From Rhodothermales bacterium (GTDB lineage Bacteria; Bacteroidota; Rhodothermia; Rhodothermales; UBA10348), in NCBI GenBank assembly GCA_028284865.1, contig JANQQV010000005.1, positions 1 through 51,400 of the forward strand: a stretch of 51,400 bases of DNA, given 5' to 3'. The first letter of the stretch is position 1; the number at the start of each line of letters is the position of its first letter. Made by a program: the position numbers and the translations under genes. Below the pieces are notes generated by a model that was not told the origin of the DNA, made no database searches, and saw nothing but the letters and a program-made list of their open reading frames with translations. This document shows, in pieces, positions 36,013 to 44,527 of this stretch.

Positions 36013-38430
36013 ATGTTTTCGCATCATCTGCGGATGTCCTTCCGCGCCCTGGCCAAACAGCGCAGCACGTCGTTCATCAACATCTTTGGTCTCGGGCTCG
36101 GCATTGCCTGCTTTCTGCTCATTGGGCTGTTTGTTCGTGACGAACTCAGCTACGATCGGCATCATGAGCATGCTGACTCCATTGTGCGCCTGGGCGTGCA
36201 CATTTTCATGGACGGGACGGAATCGAACTATGCGACCGTTTCCGCGCCAGTAGCGGCTGGACTTAAGGAGTTGGTCCCTGAGGTCGTCGAATCGACACGA
36301 ATGCAGGACGGGTCCACGCAGATCTGGTACGAGGATCAGGTTCTCGAGGAAGACTATTTCTACTACGCCGATCCGACCGTCTTCAATGTGTTCACCATTC
36401 CGATGATCACGGGAGACCCATCGACAGCGTTGTTGGAGCCGGGGTCTGTAGTCGTCAGCGAATCGACGGCTATCAAGTATTTCGGATCGGTAGCAGATGC
36501 CGTCGGGAAGACGTTCCTGCGCAACAACTCGTCGACGTGGACAGTGACGGGTGTGTTCGAGGACATCCCGGAGACCTCGCACATGAAGCCCAATTTCATG
36601 GCCTCGTTCGTCGGATTGGAGTGGGCGGAGCGCACCTCCTGGCTGACGCAGAACAACTTTGCGACCTACTTCCGCCTGACCGATGCTTCGGCCATTCCGG
36701 CGTTCCAAGAAAAGCTTCCTGCCATCATCAAGGAGCGCGCCTGGCCCGAAGCGGAGCAGATTTTTGGTCAGCCGGCTGAGCAAATCTTCGCATCCGGAGT
36801 GGAATTCAGTTGGATCGTGGAGCCGCTGAAGGATATCCATCTCAAGTCCGATCTCGCGGCGCAGTTCGAAGTGGGAGGGAGCATGACCTATGTCTGGCTG
36901 TTCGCCGGGATTGCCATCGCCATCCTCTTGATCGCCTGTATCAACTACATCAATCTTTCCACGGCCGTATCGGAACGGAAAGCCCGCGAAGTGGGCGTAC
37001 GCAAGGCCGTCGGCTCTTCGCGCCGTCAACTGGTCATGCAATTCCTTTCCGACAGCCTCGTTACTACGGTGCTGGCGCTCGGCGTGGCAGGCTTGGTGAC
37101 CTGGCTCACGCTTCCCATCCTGAACACGTTTGCCCGCAAGAGCCTGTCCATGGGCGTTCTGGTGGATCCGGTCGTGCTGGCGACGATCGTCATCCTGGGG
37201 ATCGTCGTGACGTTGCTCGCGGGTTCGTACCCCGCGCTGGTTCTGTCCTCTTATCGTCCGGCACTGGTTCTGAAAGGGGCCCGCAGTGGGGCCAAGCGTT
37301 CCGGATTCCGGAATGGTCTCATCGTCTTCCAGTATTCAGTTTCGTCTGCTCTCGTACTGGCTGCCTTGGTTGTGTACGGACAGCTCAATTACATCCAGAA
37401 CAAGAATCTGGGCTTTTCCGGTGATCAAGTCGTGCTCATCCAGAACACGGATGACATCTTTGATGACCTGCCTGCATTCAAGAATCAGCTCGAGACCCTG
37501 GCCTCGGTCGTCAACGTCTCATCGAGCTCCCAGACGTTCGGTCGCCCGAGCAATGACAACTTGTACACCCCTGAAGGCCGGGCCGACTCGGAAGGAAAAT
37601 TAATCTGGACGAATTTCGTGGACGGCTCCTTCGACGACGTCTACGACCTTGAAATGGCCGATGGTCGGTTCATCGACGTGGAAGCCCCCGGTGATGAACG
37701 CGCCGTGGTCATCAACGAAACCGCCGCACGGCTTCTAGAGCTTGAGAATCCCATCGGAACGCGTCTGAACGGCAACTTTGGTGTTGGGTCGTTCACGGTG
37801 GTCGGTGTAGTGAAAGACTACCACGTGGAGTCGTTCGATCAGCCCATCAAGCCGTATCTGCTGGCTTCCAATCTGGAAGGGGGGAGGTTCGAAAACGGCA
37901 CAGTCTCCGTCAAGCTGGCATCGTCAGACATGGCGACCGTCATGGCAGAGATCGAGGCTGCATGGTTGGCCGTTTCTGGCGGTCAGGCGCTTCAGTATGA
38001 TTTCTTTGACGACGTTTTCGAAGAGCGATACATGCAGGAGAAGCAGGTTGGACAGATCCTTATCGTCTTCTCCGTACTTGCCATCCTGATTGCCTGTCTT
38101 GGACTGTTTGGCCTGGCCGCATTTGTCACGACGCAGCGCACCAAAGAGATCGGCATTCGTAAGTCTTTGGGCGCGTCGGCCTCGGGCATCGTCATGATGC
38201 TGTTCAAGGACTTCGGAAAATGGGTCGTGGTCGCGAATCTCATCGCCTGGCCTGTTGCCTGGTGGATGATGAGCGACTGGCTGGCGCAGTTTGTCTATCG
38301 GACAGACATCGCACTGTGGTACTTCCCGGTATCGCTGGTAGTGGGCATTCTGCTCGCCTTCGTCACGATTGGCGGGAAGACCATGCGGGCGGCAATGGCC
38401 AATCCGGTGCGGGCATTGCGGTACGAATAG
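36013..38430 (+). CDS. MacB/FtsX-type ABC transporter permease
   Basis: This 805-aa protein has the typical Bacteroidota double-permease plan. There is a first transmembrane helix (SFINIFGLGLGIACFLLIGL), a large MacB-like periplasmic domain, three helices around residues 290-430 with an RKAREVGVRKAVGSSRRQL coupling segment, a second periplasmic domain, and three C-terminal helices with RTKEIGIRKSLGASASGIV. No ATPase gene is adjacent, so its partner is elsewhere. Proposed role is mechanotransmission-type export of peptides, lipoproteins or toxic compounds. The duplicated E-x-G-(I/V)-R-K motifs mark the two FtsX modules. Confidence 0.9.
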   Translation: MFSHHLRMSFRALAKQRSTSFINIFGLGLGIACFLLIGLFVRDELSYDRHHEHADSIVRLGVHIFMDGTESNYATVSAPVAAGLKELVPEVVESTRMQDGSTQIWYEDQVLEEDYFYYADPTVFNVFTIPMITGDPSTALLEPGSVVVSESTAIKYFGSVADAVGKTFLRNNSSTWTVTGVFEDIPETSHMKPNFMASFVGLEWAERTSWLTQNNFATYFRLTDASAIPAFQEKLPAIIKERAWPEAEQIFGQPAEQIFASGVEFSWIVEPLKDIHLKSDLAAQFEVGGSMTYVWLFAGIAIAILLIACINYINLSTAVSERKAREVGVRKAVGSSRRQLVMQFLSDSLVTTVLALGVAGLVTWLTLPILNTFARKSLSMGVLVDPVVLATIVILGIVVTLLAGSYPALVLSSYRPALVLKGARSGAKRSGFRNGLIVFQYSVSSALVLAALVVYGQLNYIQNKNLGFSGDQVVLIQNTDDIFDDLPAFKNQLETLASVVNVSSSSQTFGRPSNDNLYTPEGRADSEGKLIWTNFVDGSFDDVYDLEMADGRFIDVEAPGDERAVVINETAARLLELENPIGTRLNGNFGVGSFTVVGVVKDYHVESFDQPIKPYLLASNLEGGRFENGTVSVKLASSDMATVMAEIEAAWLAVSGGQALQYDFFDDVFEERYMQEKQVGQILIVFSVLAILIACLGLFGLAAFVTTQRTKEIGIRKSLGASASGIVMMLFKDFGKWVVVANLIAWPVAWWMMSDWLAQFVYRTDIALWYFPVSLVVGILLAFVTIGGKTMRAAMANPVRALRYE

Positions 38431-38530
38431 GGCGCTCTGAGTTCGTGGCGATGCTGGCGGCTGCTGGCGACGCTCCCGACATCGCGTGAATCGTGGAAGA
38501 ATGACTTGCTGGGTGTTGATTGGTCTTTTA

Positions 38531-38549
38531 ATTTAGACCGATTCTAAAT
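38531..38549 (+). promoter_or_regulatory. Candidate iron-responsive operator of the hmu operon
   Basis: ATTTAGA-CCGAT-TCTAAAT is a perfect 7-5-7 dyad overlapping a plausible promoter (TTGATT 16 bp upstream). TTTAGA-N5-TCTAAA resembles known Fur-superfamily (Irr/PerR-type) boxes. It lies 126 bp before hmuT. That a Fur-family repressor binds here is inference from sequence and from the heme operon that follows. Confidence 0.6.
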
Positions 38550-38675
38550 AAGGATGTCCGCAACAAGGATGTGATTCGTGAAGCGCCCCGGACGGCCGTC
38601 TGATTCCACCCGGAACGGTGCGCTCGATCAGGCGCCCTAGGTACCCTTCAAGTCCGTTTCTTCAGCACTGATTCC

Positions 38676-39617
38676 ATGCGAAGCCTAGCTCTGGCTGCAT
38701 TTCTGATTGGATTCGCTCTTCCCAGCATGGCGCAGGCTGACCTGTCTGGTCCGGCTGCTGCGTTGTCCGGCCCCGTCGTATTGGTAGGCGCCGATGGCGT
38801 AGAGACGACCATTCATGATGCATCCCGCATCGTGGCGATGGGAGGGTCCATCACCGAGATCCTGTACGCGCTGGGTGTCGGCAACGCGATTGTTGGCGCA
38901 GACATTTCCAGCAATCACCCACCCGAGATCAAGACCAAGCCGAGACTGGGCTTTTTCCGAACCGCTTCGTCCGAAGGCATCCTGTCGTTGAATCCCTCGG
39001 TCGTGATCGGCTCTGTCGGACTCGGTCCACCGGGCGTCCCGCAGCAGCTCCGCTCCGCAGGCGTTCCGCTGTTGCTGTCTGAAGAAGCGAAGACCATTGA
39101 ACAGGCTTTCGAGCGTATCCTCTTGGTTGGAGACGCAGTGAGTCGATCGGCCGGCGCCCTTGAGATGATTGATGCGATTCGAGCCTCTCTGGAGCAGACA
39201 CGTGCTGCAACCGAAGACCTTCAGGCCCCACGGGTTCTCTTCATCTACGCACGAGGAGCAGGCAGCGTGCAGGTGGCAGGCGCAAACACCGCCGCTGAGA
39301 CGACCATCGAGCTGGCTGGTGCCACCAATGCGATCACCGGATTCAATGAGTATCGCCCGTTGACGGCTGAAGCCGTCGTTACGGCAGCCCCTGACGTGAT
39401 CCTGATGCCCGAACGGGGATTGGAGAGCATTGGAGGCATTGAAGGATTGATGGCGCTTCCGGGCATTGCGCTCACACCCGCTGCCCAAAACGGACGCATC
39501 ATCACGGTGGATGACAGCAAGCTTTTGGGCTTTGGTCCCCGTTTTGCAGATGCGGTCGCGGAGCTGGCCAAAGGACTGTTCGGCGCTGAGCTGCTGAAAG
39601 CAGAGGCAGGGAGGTAG
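38676..39617 (+). CDS. hmuT: Heme ABC transporter substrate-binding protein
   Basis: This 313-aa protein has a signal peptide ending near SMAQA. It is a class III (BtuF-like) periplasmic binding protein: RIVAMGGSITEILYALGVGNAIVGAD, then a central helix, then APDVILMPERGLESIGG in the second lobe. The identity as heme binder rather than B12 or siderophore binder rests on the downstream hemS-like gene. It delivers heme to the HmuUV permease. It begins the four-gene operon behind the putative iron operator and lies 1 bp from hmuU. Confidence 0.9.
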   Translation: MRSLALAAFLIGFALPSMAQADLSGPAAALSGPVVLVGADGVETTIHDASRIVAMGGSITEILYALGVGNAIVGADISSNHPPEIKTKPRLGFFRTASSEGILSLNPSVVIGSVGLGPPGVPQQLRSAGVPLLLSEEAKTIEQAFERILLVGDAVSRSAGALEMIDAIRASLEQTRAATEDLQAPRVLFIYARGAGSVQVAGANTAAETTIELAGATNAITGFNEYRPLTAEAVVTAAPDVILMPERGLESIGGIEGLMALPGIALTPAAQNGRIITVDDSKLLGFGPRFADAVAELAKGLFGAELLKAEAGR

Positions 39618-39618
39618 T

Positions 39619-40740
39619 ATGGCGACCACTGGCGACGCTCAGACCCTGTTCAGTTTGCCGGTGAACGCGCCGTCGACGGTCACCCGATCGTCCATTTCCC
39701 GCAGGACGCTGTTCTTGATGGGCTGTGCTGTATTGCTTTTGGTCAGCATGGTGCTGTCGCTGGGATTCGGGGCGGTGACCATTTCGCCCATCCAGGTGCT
39801 GTCGATTCTGCTTTCTCGCATCGGAATAGACACCGGCGTGGCTTTCGAAACGCAGCAAGAGCTGGTTTTGCTGGGGATTCGGCTCCCGCGCGTGATTCTC
39901 GGGTTGCTGGTCGGGGCCGGATTGTCCTTGAGCGGCGCCTTGCTGCAAGGTCTTTTCCGCAACCCGCTGGCAGATCCCAGTCTGGTGGGCGTGTCCAGCG
40001 GATCTGCGCTTGGCGCGGCGATCATGATCGTTCTCAGCAGCTCGTTGCCTGGGTTTGCGTTGAGCGCGCTTGGGGTGTTCAGCGTAGGTTTCGCGGCGTT
40101 TGTTGGCGGCTTGATCGTCACGTTCATCGTCTACCGGATTGCCACTCGCGGCTCCATGACATCGGTGGCGACCATGCTTCTGGCAGGTATCGCCTTGAAC
40201 GCCTTGTGCGCGGCTGGAACGGGCGCACTGATCGTCTTGAGCGACGACAATCAATTGCGCGATCTGACCTTCTGGACCCTGGGAAGCCTCGGCGGAGCGA
40301 CCTGGACGACGATTCTGGTCATCCTGCCTTTCGTTCTGATCGCCCTCATCGGCGGGCCGATGCTGGCTAGAGCGCTCAATGCCATGCTGCTCAGCGAATC
40401 TGAAGCCCGTCACCTGGGCATCCGGACCCAGCAGGTCAAGCGATTCGTGATTGTGCTGGCAGCGATGACGGCCGGGGCCGCAACGGCAGTGGCCGGCCTG
40501 ATCGGCTTTGTCGGTCTGGTCGTGCCGCATCTGGTTCGGCTCATGGTCGGTCCGGATCATCGGACGGTAATTCCGGCCTCGGCGCTCCTTGGAGCCACGC
40601 TGCTCGTGGTGGCCGATCTGCTGGCCCGCGTGGTCATGCAGCCCTCCGAGATTCCGATCGGGATCCTGACAGCGATTGCAGGCGCGCCATTCTTCCTGTA
40701 CCTGCTCGTGCGGAGCAAGCATCGCGAGGGACTGATATGA
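39619..40740 (+). CDS. hmuU: Heme ABC transporter permease
   Basis: This 373-aa FecCD/BtuC-family permease has about ten transmembrane helices. Family marks are IRLPRVILGLLVGAGLSLSGALLQGLFRNPLADPSLVGVSSG near the N-terminal third and GLIGFVGLVVPHLVRLMVGPDHR near the end. A good ribosome binding site, GGGAGG, precedes the ATG. It overlaps hmuV by 4 bp (ATGA). The N-terminal 30 residues are hydrophilic and extend beyond the usual start. Confidence 0.93.
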   Translation: MATTGDAQTLFSLPVNAPSTVTRSSISRRTLFLMGCAVLLLVSMVLSLGFGAVTISPIQVLSILLSRIGIDTGVAFETQQELVLLGIRLPRVILGLLVGAGLSLSGALLQGLFRNPLADPSLVGVSSGSALGAAIMIVLSSSLPGFALSALGVFSVGFAAFVGGLIVTFIVYRIATRGSMTSVATMLLAGIALNALCAAGTGALIVLSDDNQLRDLTFWTLGSLGGATWTTILVILPFVLIALIGGPMLARALNAMLLSESEARHLGIRTQQVKRFVIVLAAMTAGAATAVAGLIGFVGLVVPHLVRLMVGPDHRTVIPASALLGATLLVVADLLARVVMQPSEIPIGILTAIAGAPFFLYLLVRSKHREGLI

Positions 40741-41633
40741 TCAGCTTGCACAACGTGGCTTATTTGATTGGGGCGAAGGCACTGGTCAGCGATGTGTCGT
40801 TCGAAGTGATGCCTGGAGCTGTGACGGCCCTGGTCGGCGCGAACGGAGCGGGCAAGTCCACTTCGCTCAAACTGATGAGCGGGCAATGGACCCCTTCCAA
40901 GGGCGATGTGCGAATCGATGGCCAGCCCGTAGGCGAGATTCCTGTTGATGAGCTGGCGCTTCGTCGATCGGTGCTGTCCCAGCAGTCAGCCCTGACATTC
41001 GGTTTCAAGGTAGATGAGGTCGTTCAGCTGGGGAGGACGCCGCATGGCTCGTCCGCCGCTTTCGATGCTGAAATTGCCTCGCGCGCGATGGAGATTGCAG
41101 GGGTCTCGCACCTGAAGGACCGTTTTTACCCCACGCTGTCAGGAGGGGAGCAGCAGCGGGTACATCTGGCTCGGGCGCTGGCACAGATTTGGGAGCAGCC
41201 CAGCAAGGGCGAGCGCTATCTGCTGCTCGATGAGCCCACGGCGAGCCTGGATCTGGCCCATCAACATGCCGTCCTCGAAACCGCTCGTGATTGTGCCGAT
41301 GCAGGCGTCGGCGTATTCACCATCCTCCACGATTTGAATTTGGCCGCCCAGTATGCCGATCGCATCATCGTCCTGCATCAGGGGCACATGATTGCGGACG
41401 GCTCGCCGGCCGATGTCCTGACTCCCGAGATCATCCTGAAGGCCTACGACATGCCCGTCATGGTCACCCCGCACCCGTGCGCATCGTGTCCGATGGTCGT
41501 GCCGATTCCAGGTCGGAATCGATCTGGCGAGGAGGTGGCTGTGTCAGCTGCCGCCTCTGTCCGCGGCGATGGCGCCGGTCAAGCTCGAGGCCTCGCTCCT
41601 TCTGAACCCGAATATCCACTACCCGTCATCTAG
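40737..41633 (+). CDS. hmuV: Heme ABC transporter ATPase
   Basis: This 298-aa ABC ATPase has Walker A GANGAGKST (about 34-42), Q-loop LSQQSALTF, signature LSGGEQQRVHLARAL, Walker B YLLLDEPTASLD and H-loop ILHDLNLAAQY. It powers heme import through HmuU. A C-terminal tail after residue 245 (ending ...PEYPLPVI) is longer than in typical HmuV and contains Ser/Ala-rich sequence. Its start overlaps hmuU, and hmuS follows after 10 bp. Confidence 0.95.
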   Translation: MISLHNVAYLIGAKALVSDVSFEVMPGAVTALVGANGAGKSTSLKLMSGQWTPSKGDVRIDGQPVGEIPVDELALRRSVLSQQSALTFGFKVDEVVQLGRTPHGSSAAFDAEIASRAMEIAGVSHLKDRFYPTLSGGEQQRVHLARALAQIWEQPSKGERYLLLDEPTASLDLAHQHAVLETARDCADAGVGVFTILHDLNLAAQYADRIIVLHQGHMIADGSPADVLTPEIILKAYDMPVMVTPHPCASCPMVVPIPGRNRSGEEVAVSAAASVRGDGAGQARGLAPSEPEYPLPVI

Positions 41634-41643
41634 ACGTACCCGC

Positions 41644-42726
41644 ATGATGTCCACTATGAAAGATCGTTGGAACGCCCTGCTCGAGGGAGAGCCCAAACTT
41701 CGCATTCGCAATGCCGCACAGCGTCTTGGCGTGTCCGAACTCGAACTGCTGCAGACGGACCTCGGCGACGGAGTCGTTCGCTTGAAAGACGATTTTCGAG
41801 CGATTCTGCTCGAGCTGCATCGTATCGGCGAAGTGATGGCGCTGACCCGCAACGAAGCCTGCGTGCACGAGAAGAAGGGCGTTTACAACAACGTCGAGTT
41901 CATGAAAATGCACGGCATGGGTCTCGTGTTGGACGAAGCCATCGACCTGCGCCTGTTCATGAACGCCTGGGCGCACGGGTATGTGGTGGAAGTGCCGTTT
42001 GATGGCGGCATCGGAGGACTGCGACGCAGCTTCCAGTTCTTCGATAAATACGGCGAGGCGGTGCACAAGGTGTACATGACTCGTCCGAGCGATCTGGATG
42101 TGTACGCGGAGCTGGTCGAGACCTTCACGCACGAGAAGCAGGTGATGGTCGAGGTCGCAGAGAAGCCCGCTGTAGAGCCATTCGATTTTGGCAGCGAGGC
42201 ATGGCCGTTTTCACCGGGCTCGCCTGAGCACCTTGCTTTCCTGAGCGATTGGGATGCGCTGCAGGACACGCACGATTTCTTTCCGATGCTGCGCAAGCAC
42301 AAGGTGTCCCGTGCCCACGCCCTGGAAATGGCCGAAGGACGTCACACTGAGCGACTCGATAATCAGTCAGCCCGGCTCATGCTTGACGCGGCCGCGGAAT
42401 CTGGCGTTCCGATCATGGCTTTCGTGGGAAACGACGGCTGCATCCAGATCCACACTGGCGCAATCAAGAAGGTGAAGGAGTACGGCCCCTGGTACAACGT
42501 GCTGGATCCGGGCTTCAACCTGCACCTGAATGAAGGCGCGATTTGCCACTCATGGGTCGTTCGCAAGCCCACTGAAGATGGTGTGGTCACCGCTATCGAG
42601 GTACTGGGCGACGACGGGGAGATTATCGTCCAGTTCTTCGGCAAGCGCAAACCCGGTATTCCGGAGCTGCCCGAATGGCAAGATCTCGTGGCTGCGTTGC
42701 CGCGATTGGAGGCTGTGGAGGCGTAG
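41644..42726 (+). CDS. hmuS: Heme-degrading/trafficking factor, HemS/ChuS family
   Basis: The product is 360 aa from the ATG at 41644, just behind the hmuV stop. It is the cytoplasmic HemS/ChuS fold made of two similar halves: WNALLEGEPKLRIRNAAQRLGVSELELL in the N-half, and DNQSARLMLDAAAESGVPIMAFVGN with SWVVRKPTEDGVVTAIEV in the C-half. It binds incoming heme and passes it on or degrades it to release iron. It is the last gene of the operon. The convergent integron integrase starts its 3' end only 39 bp away, so this gene marks the left edge of the integron. Confidence 0.93.
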   Translation: MMSTMKDRWNALLEGEPKLRIRNAAQRLGVSELELLQTDLGDGVVRLKDDFRAILLELHRIGEVMALTRNEACVHEKKGVYNNVEFMKMHGMGLVLDEAIDLRLFMNAWAHGYVVEVPFDGGIGGLRRSFQFFDKYGEAVHKVYMTRPSDLDVYAELVETFTHEKQVMVEVAEKPAVEPFDFGSEAWPFSPGSPEHLAFLSDWDALQDTHDFFPMLRKHKVSRAHALEMAEGRHTERLDNQSARLMLDAAAESGVPIMAFVGNDGCIQIHTGAIKKVKEYGPWYNVLDPGFNLHLNEGAICHSWVVRKPTEDGVVTAIEVLGDDGEIIVQFFGKRKPGIPELPEWQDLVAALPRLEAVEA

Positions 42727-42765
42727 GCGCGGCTAGTACCCTACACCTGTATTATCTCAGACCAA

Positions 42766-43755
42766 TCACCGATCCAGCGGACTTCTGACATGCAGGCCGC
42801 GTCCAAGGACGTGCGTGTAGATCATGGTCGTGCGCAAATCCTTGTGGCCCAGTAGCTCCTGGACTGTTCTGATGTCGTAGCCGCCTTCAATCAGATGCGT
42901 GGCGAAACTGTGCCGAAGGGTATGGCAAGTGACGCGCTTGGTGATGCCGCACTGCTGTGAAGCGGCCTTGACTGCCTTTTGCACGGTGCTTGGTGAAATG
43001 TGGAATCGGGTGATCTGTCCGGTCTCCGGGACGACGGTTAGGCGCGCGGAAGGGAAGACCCACTGCCATCCCCATTCCGTTGCGGCGTGCGAAGACTTGC
43101 GATCGAATGCGTAGGGTAGAGGTGCTTGCCCGGCACCGTCGTCGAGATCCTGTTCGTGCATCCGTTTCACGTGCTTCAAATGGTGCTTGAGCAGGGGGGA
43201 CAGTTGGTCGGGCATCATGGTCTTGCGGTCCTTCTCGCCTTTCCCCGCGCAAACATGCACCAGCCCGTATTCGAAGTCCAGGTCCTTGACTCGAAGCTTG
43301 AGGGCCTCTCCCAGGCGAAGACCCGTACCGTAGAGCAGCCGAGCAATGATTCCCGAAACACCCTCCATCAGATTCAGCAGGCATCGTGCTTCATTCGGGG
43401 TTAGAACAACGGGTAGCCGCTTCGGCTTTCTGGCTCGCACGAACGCGCTGAAGTCTTCTAAGTCCAGGCCCAAAACGTGTTTGTACAGGAAGACGAGAGC
43501 ATTGAGCGCCTGGTTTTGTGTCGAGGCGGCGACGCTTCGATCCGAGGCCATGAAGTTCAGGAATTCGCGAATGGCCTCAGCGTCGAGATCCTCAGGATGT
43601 GCCAGGTCATGAAAGCGGATGTAGCGCTTGATCCAACCCCAGTAGATCTTCTCAGTAGACGCCGCCATGGACTTTCGGCGGCACGCGTCGTGCATCTGTC
43701 GCCGCAATGAGCCGGGAGTTCGGGGGTGTTGGTCTGCGTTTGAATTGCGATCCAT
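42766..43755 (-). CDS. intI: Integron integrase (tyrosine recombinase)
   Basis: The product is 329 aa from the ATG at 43755. This start puts the catalytic set at Arg147 (GTGLRLG), His278 and Arg281 (HTLRHSF), His304 (LLGHKDL) and Tyr313 (TTMIYTH), one residue from the IntI1 numbering I remember (R146, H277, R280, H303, Y312). The frame stays open to 43938, but that part overlaps the control region. The segment at about 193-237, containing ATEWGWQWVFP, is the extra domain that separates IntI from XerC/D and lets it bind folded single-stranded attC. It catalyses attI x attC and attC x attC recombination. It is full-length with no frameshift. Confidence 0.96.
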   Translation of the reverse strand: MDRNSNADQHPRTPGSLRRQMHDACRRKSMAASTEKIYWGWIKRYIRFHDLAHPEDLDAEAIREFLNFMASDRSVAASTQNQALNALVFLYKHVLGLDLEDFSAFVRARKPKRLPVVLTPNEARCLLNLMEGVSGIIARLLYGTGLRLGEALKLRVKDLDFEYGLVHVCAGKGEKDRKTMMPDQLSPLLKHHLKHVKRMHEQDLDDGAGQAPLPYAFDRKSSHAATEWGWQWVFPSARLTVVPETGQITRFHISPSTVQKAVKAASQQCGITKRVTCHTLRHSFATHLIEGGYDIRTVQELLGHKDLRTTMIYTHVLGRGLHVRSPLDR

Positions 43756-43822
43756 CTTTTTGGGAGATGGACCCCGTACCCGGCCTTTCGCAACGTCTGG
43801 ATTCCAGGAAATCCCTGATGGT

Positions 43823-43951
43823 GATATCCCGAATGGGGCATATCCCGCATTGAATTTGCGGGCGATAATCACTTTGTTGATATGCCGCTTGTGGCGATAT
43901 GCCGAAACCCCCGTTCTGGCTAAACGAATGTAACCCAATCAGTTACATTCG
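43823..43951. promoter_or_regulatory. intI/attI control region: direct repeats and a long dyad
   Basis: Four 9-bp repeats of (G/C)ATATSCCG occur at 43823, 43839, 43879 and 43896, in two pairs spaced 16-17 bp. A perfect 10-bp inverted repeat CGAATGTAAC-N7-GTTACATTCG spans 43925-43951. The repeats may be integrase accessory sites comparable to the direct repeats of known attI sites, and the dyad could be an operator for intI or Pc. Neither role is shown by sequence alone. It does not match the SOS-type element found upstream of dnaE2 and imuB. Confidence 0.45.
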
Positions 43952-44012
43952 GGGCCGATTTGCCGCGTTTAGCGGGCATCCAGGGCTGCTCGCCGTAGAA
44001 GAAATGTTATAC
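43952..44012 (+). other. attI recombination site (right boundary)
   Basis: The core GTTATAC at 44006-44012 is the first cassette insertion point, with recombination after the G at 44006. The sequence to its left has no attC arms, as expected for attI. The left limit is not determined. The ABM cassette begins at 44007. Confidence 0.7.
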
Positions 44013-44023
44013 CGAACACCAGC

Positions 44024-44290
44024 ATGATTGTCGTTGCGGGATTTCTAGTCCTAACGCCAGGTAGCCGTGACACCTTCTTGGAAGGCTCTCTTTCCGCAAT
44101 ACGCCAAGCTCGATCTCACCCGGACTGCTCAGACTTTTCGGTATCGGCTGACCCGTTAGACGAGAACCGGGTCAATATTTTCGAGCTTTGGAACACGAGA
44201 GCAAGTTTGGAGGAATTCAGGGGTGCAGGTCCGGAGGACGCCCTTACCGGGTTGATCGTTTCGGCGTCCGTTCGAGAATTGGATATCTGA
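44024..44290 (+). CDS. Cassette 1: antibiotic biosynthesis monooxygenase (ABM)-like protein
   Basis: This is an 88-aa ABM-superfamily ferredoxin-like fold protein: VVAGFLVLTPGSRDTFLEG as first strand and helix, a central HPDCSDFSVSADPLDENRVNIFELW strand pair, and a terminal VSASVRELDI strand. The ATG lies 17 bp after the attI core, with no clear Shine-Dalgarno. Members of this fold include small oxygenases and heme-degrading IsdG-like enzymes; the residues that would bind heme are not evident. As first cassette it is the best expressed in classical integron models. The gene is followed 9 bp later by attC 1. Confidence 0.8.
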   Translation: MIVVAGFLVLTPGSRDTFLEGSLSAIRQARSHPDCSDFSVSADPLDENRVNIFELWNTRASLEEFRGAGPEDALTGLIVSASVRELDI

Positions 44291-44299
44291 TCCTGTTCG

Positions 44300-44527
44300 G
44301 TATAACAAGCGCATTTTGCGGGCTCGCGGAGCCGATTGCACTGTGAGTGTGCCGGAATCTCCGGCAACCTGGCCGTGAGACCGTTTGCCGTGAAGTCCTC
44401 AAGTGGGAAAGCAAGAACTACGTAGTTCTACTACTCTGCCTAGCGGGTTTGTACTGGTGCCGGCCAGATCGCCTACATTCCCGGCAGGTGGGTGAGATAC
44501 TCGCCGCAAATCCGCCAGCCGTTATGC
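44300..44527 (+). other. attC site 1 (long class, 228 bp)
   Basis: R'' core GTATAAC at 44300 and R' core GTTATGC at 44521. A perfect 16-bp palindrome AGAACTACGTAGTTCT at 44414-44429 forms the apex of an extended stem. It diverges more from the other three long sites than they do from one another. Confidence 0.92.

Noticed and set aside
38550..38675. Riboswitch (cobalamin type) in the hmuT leader
   Set aside because: No B12-box sequence or conserved core is visible; the hmuS neighbour indicates heme, and the dyad upstream is enough to explain control.
39502..40722. 406-codon minus-strand frame opposite hmuU
   Set aside because: Gln/Arg/His-rich shadow of a permease gene with clear family motifs.
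43756..43938. Longer integrase start at 43938
   Set aside because: It would add 61 residues with no recombinase similarity and overlap the attI-side control region; the ATG at 43755 gives IntI1-like residue positions.
44347..44523. N-terminal extension of the cassette 2 protein into attC 1
   Set aside because: It would translate the recombination site; the ATG at the core leads directly into a signal peptide.
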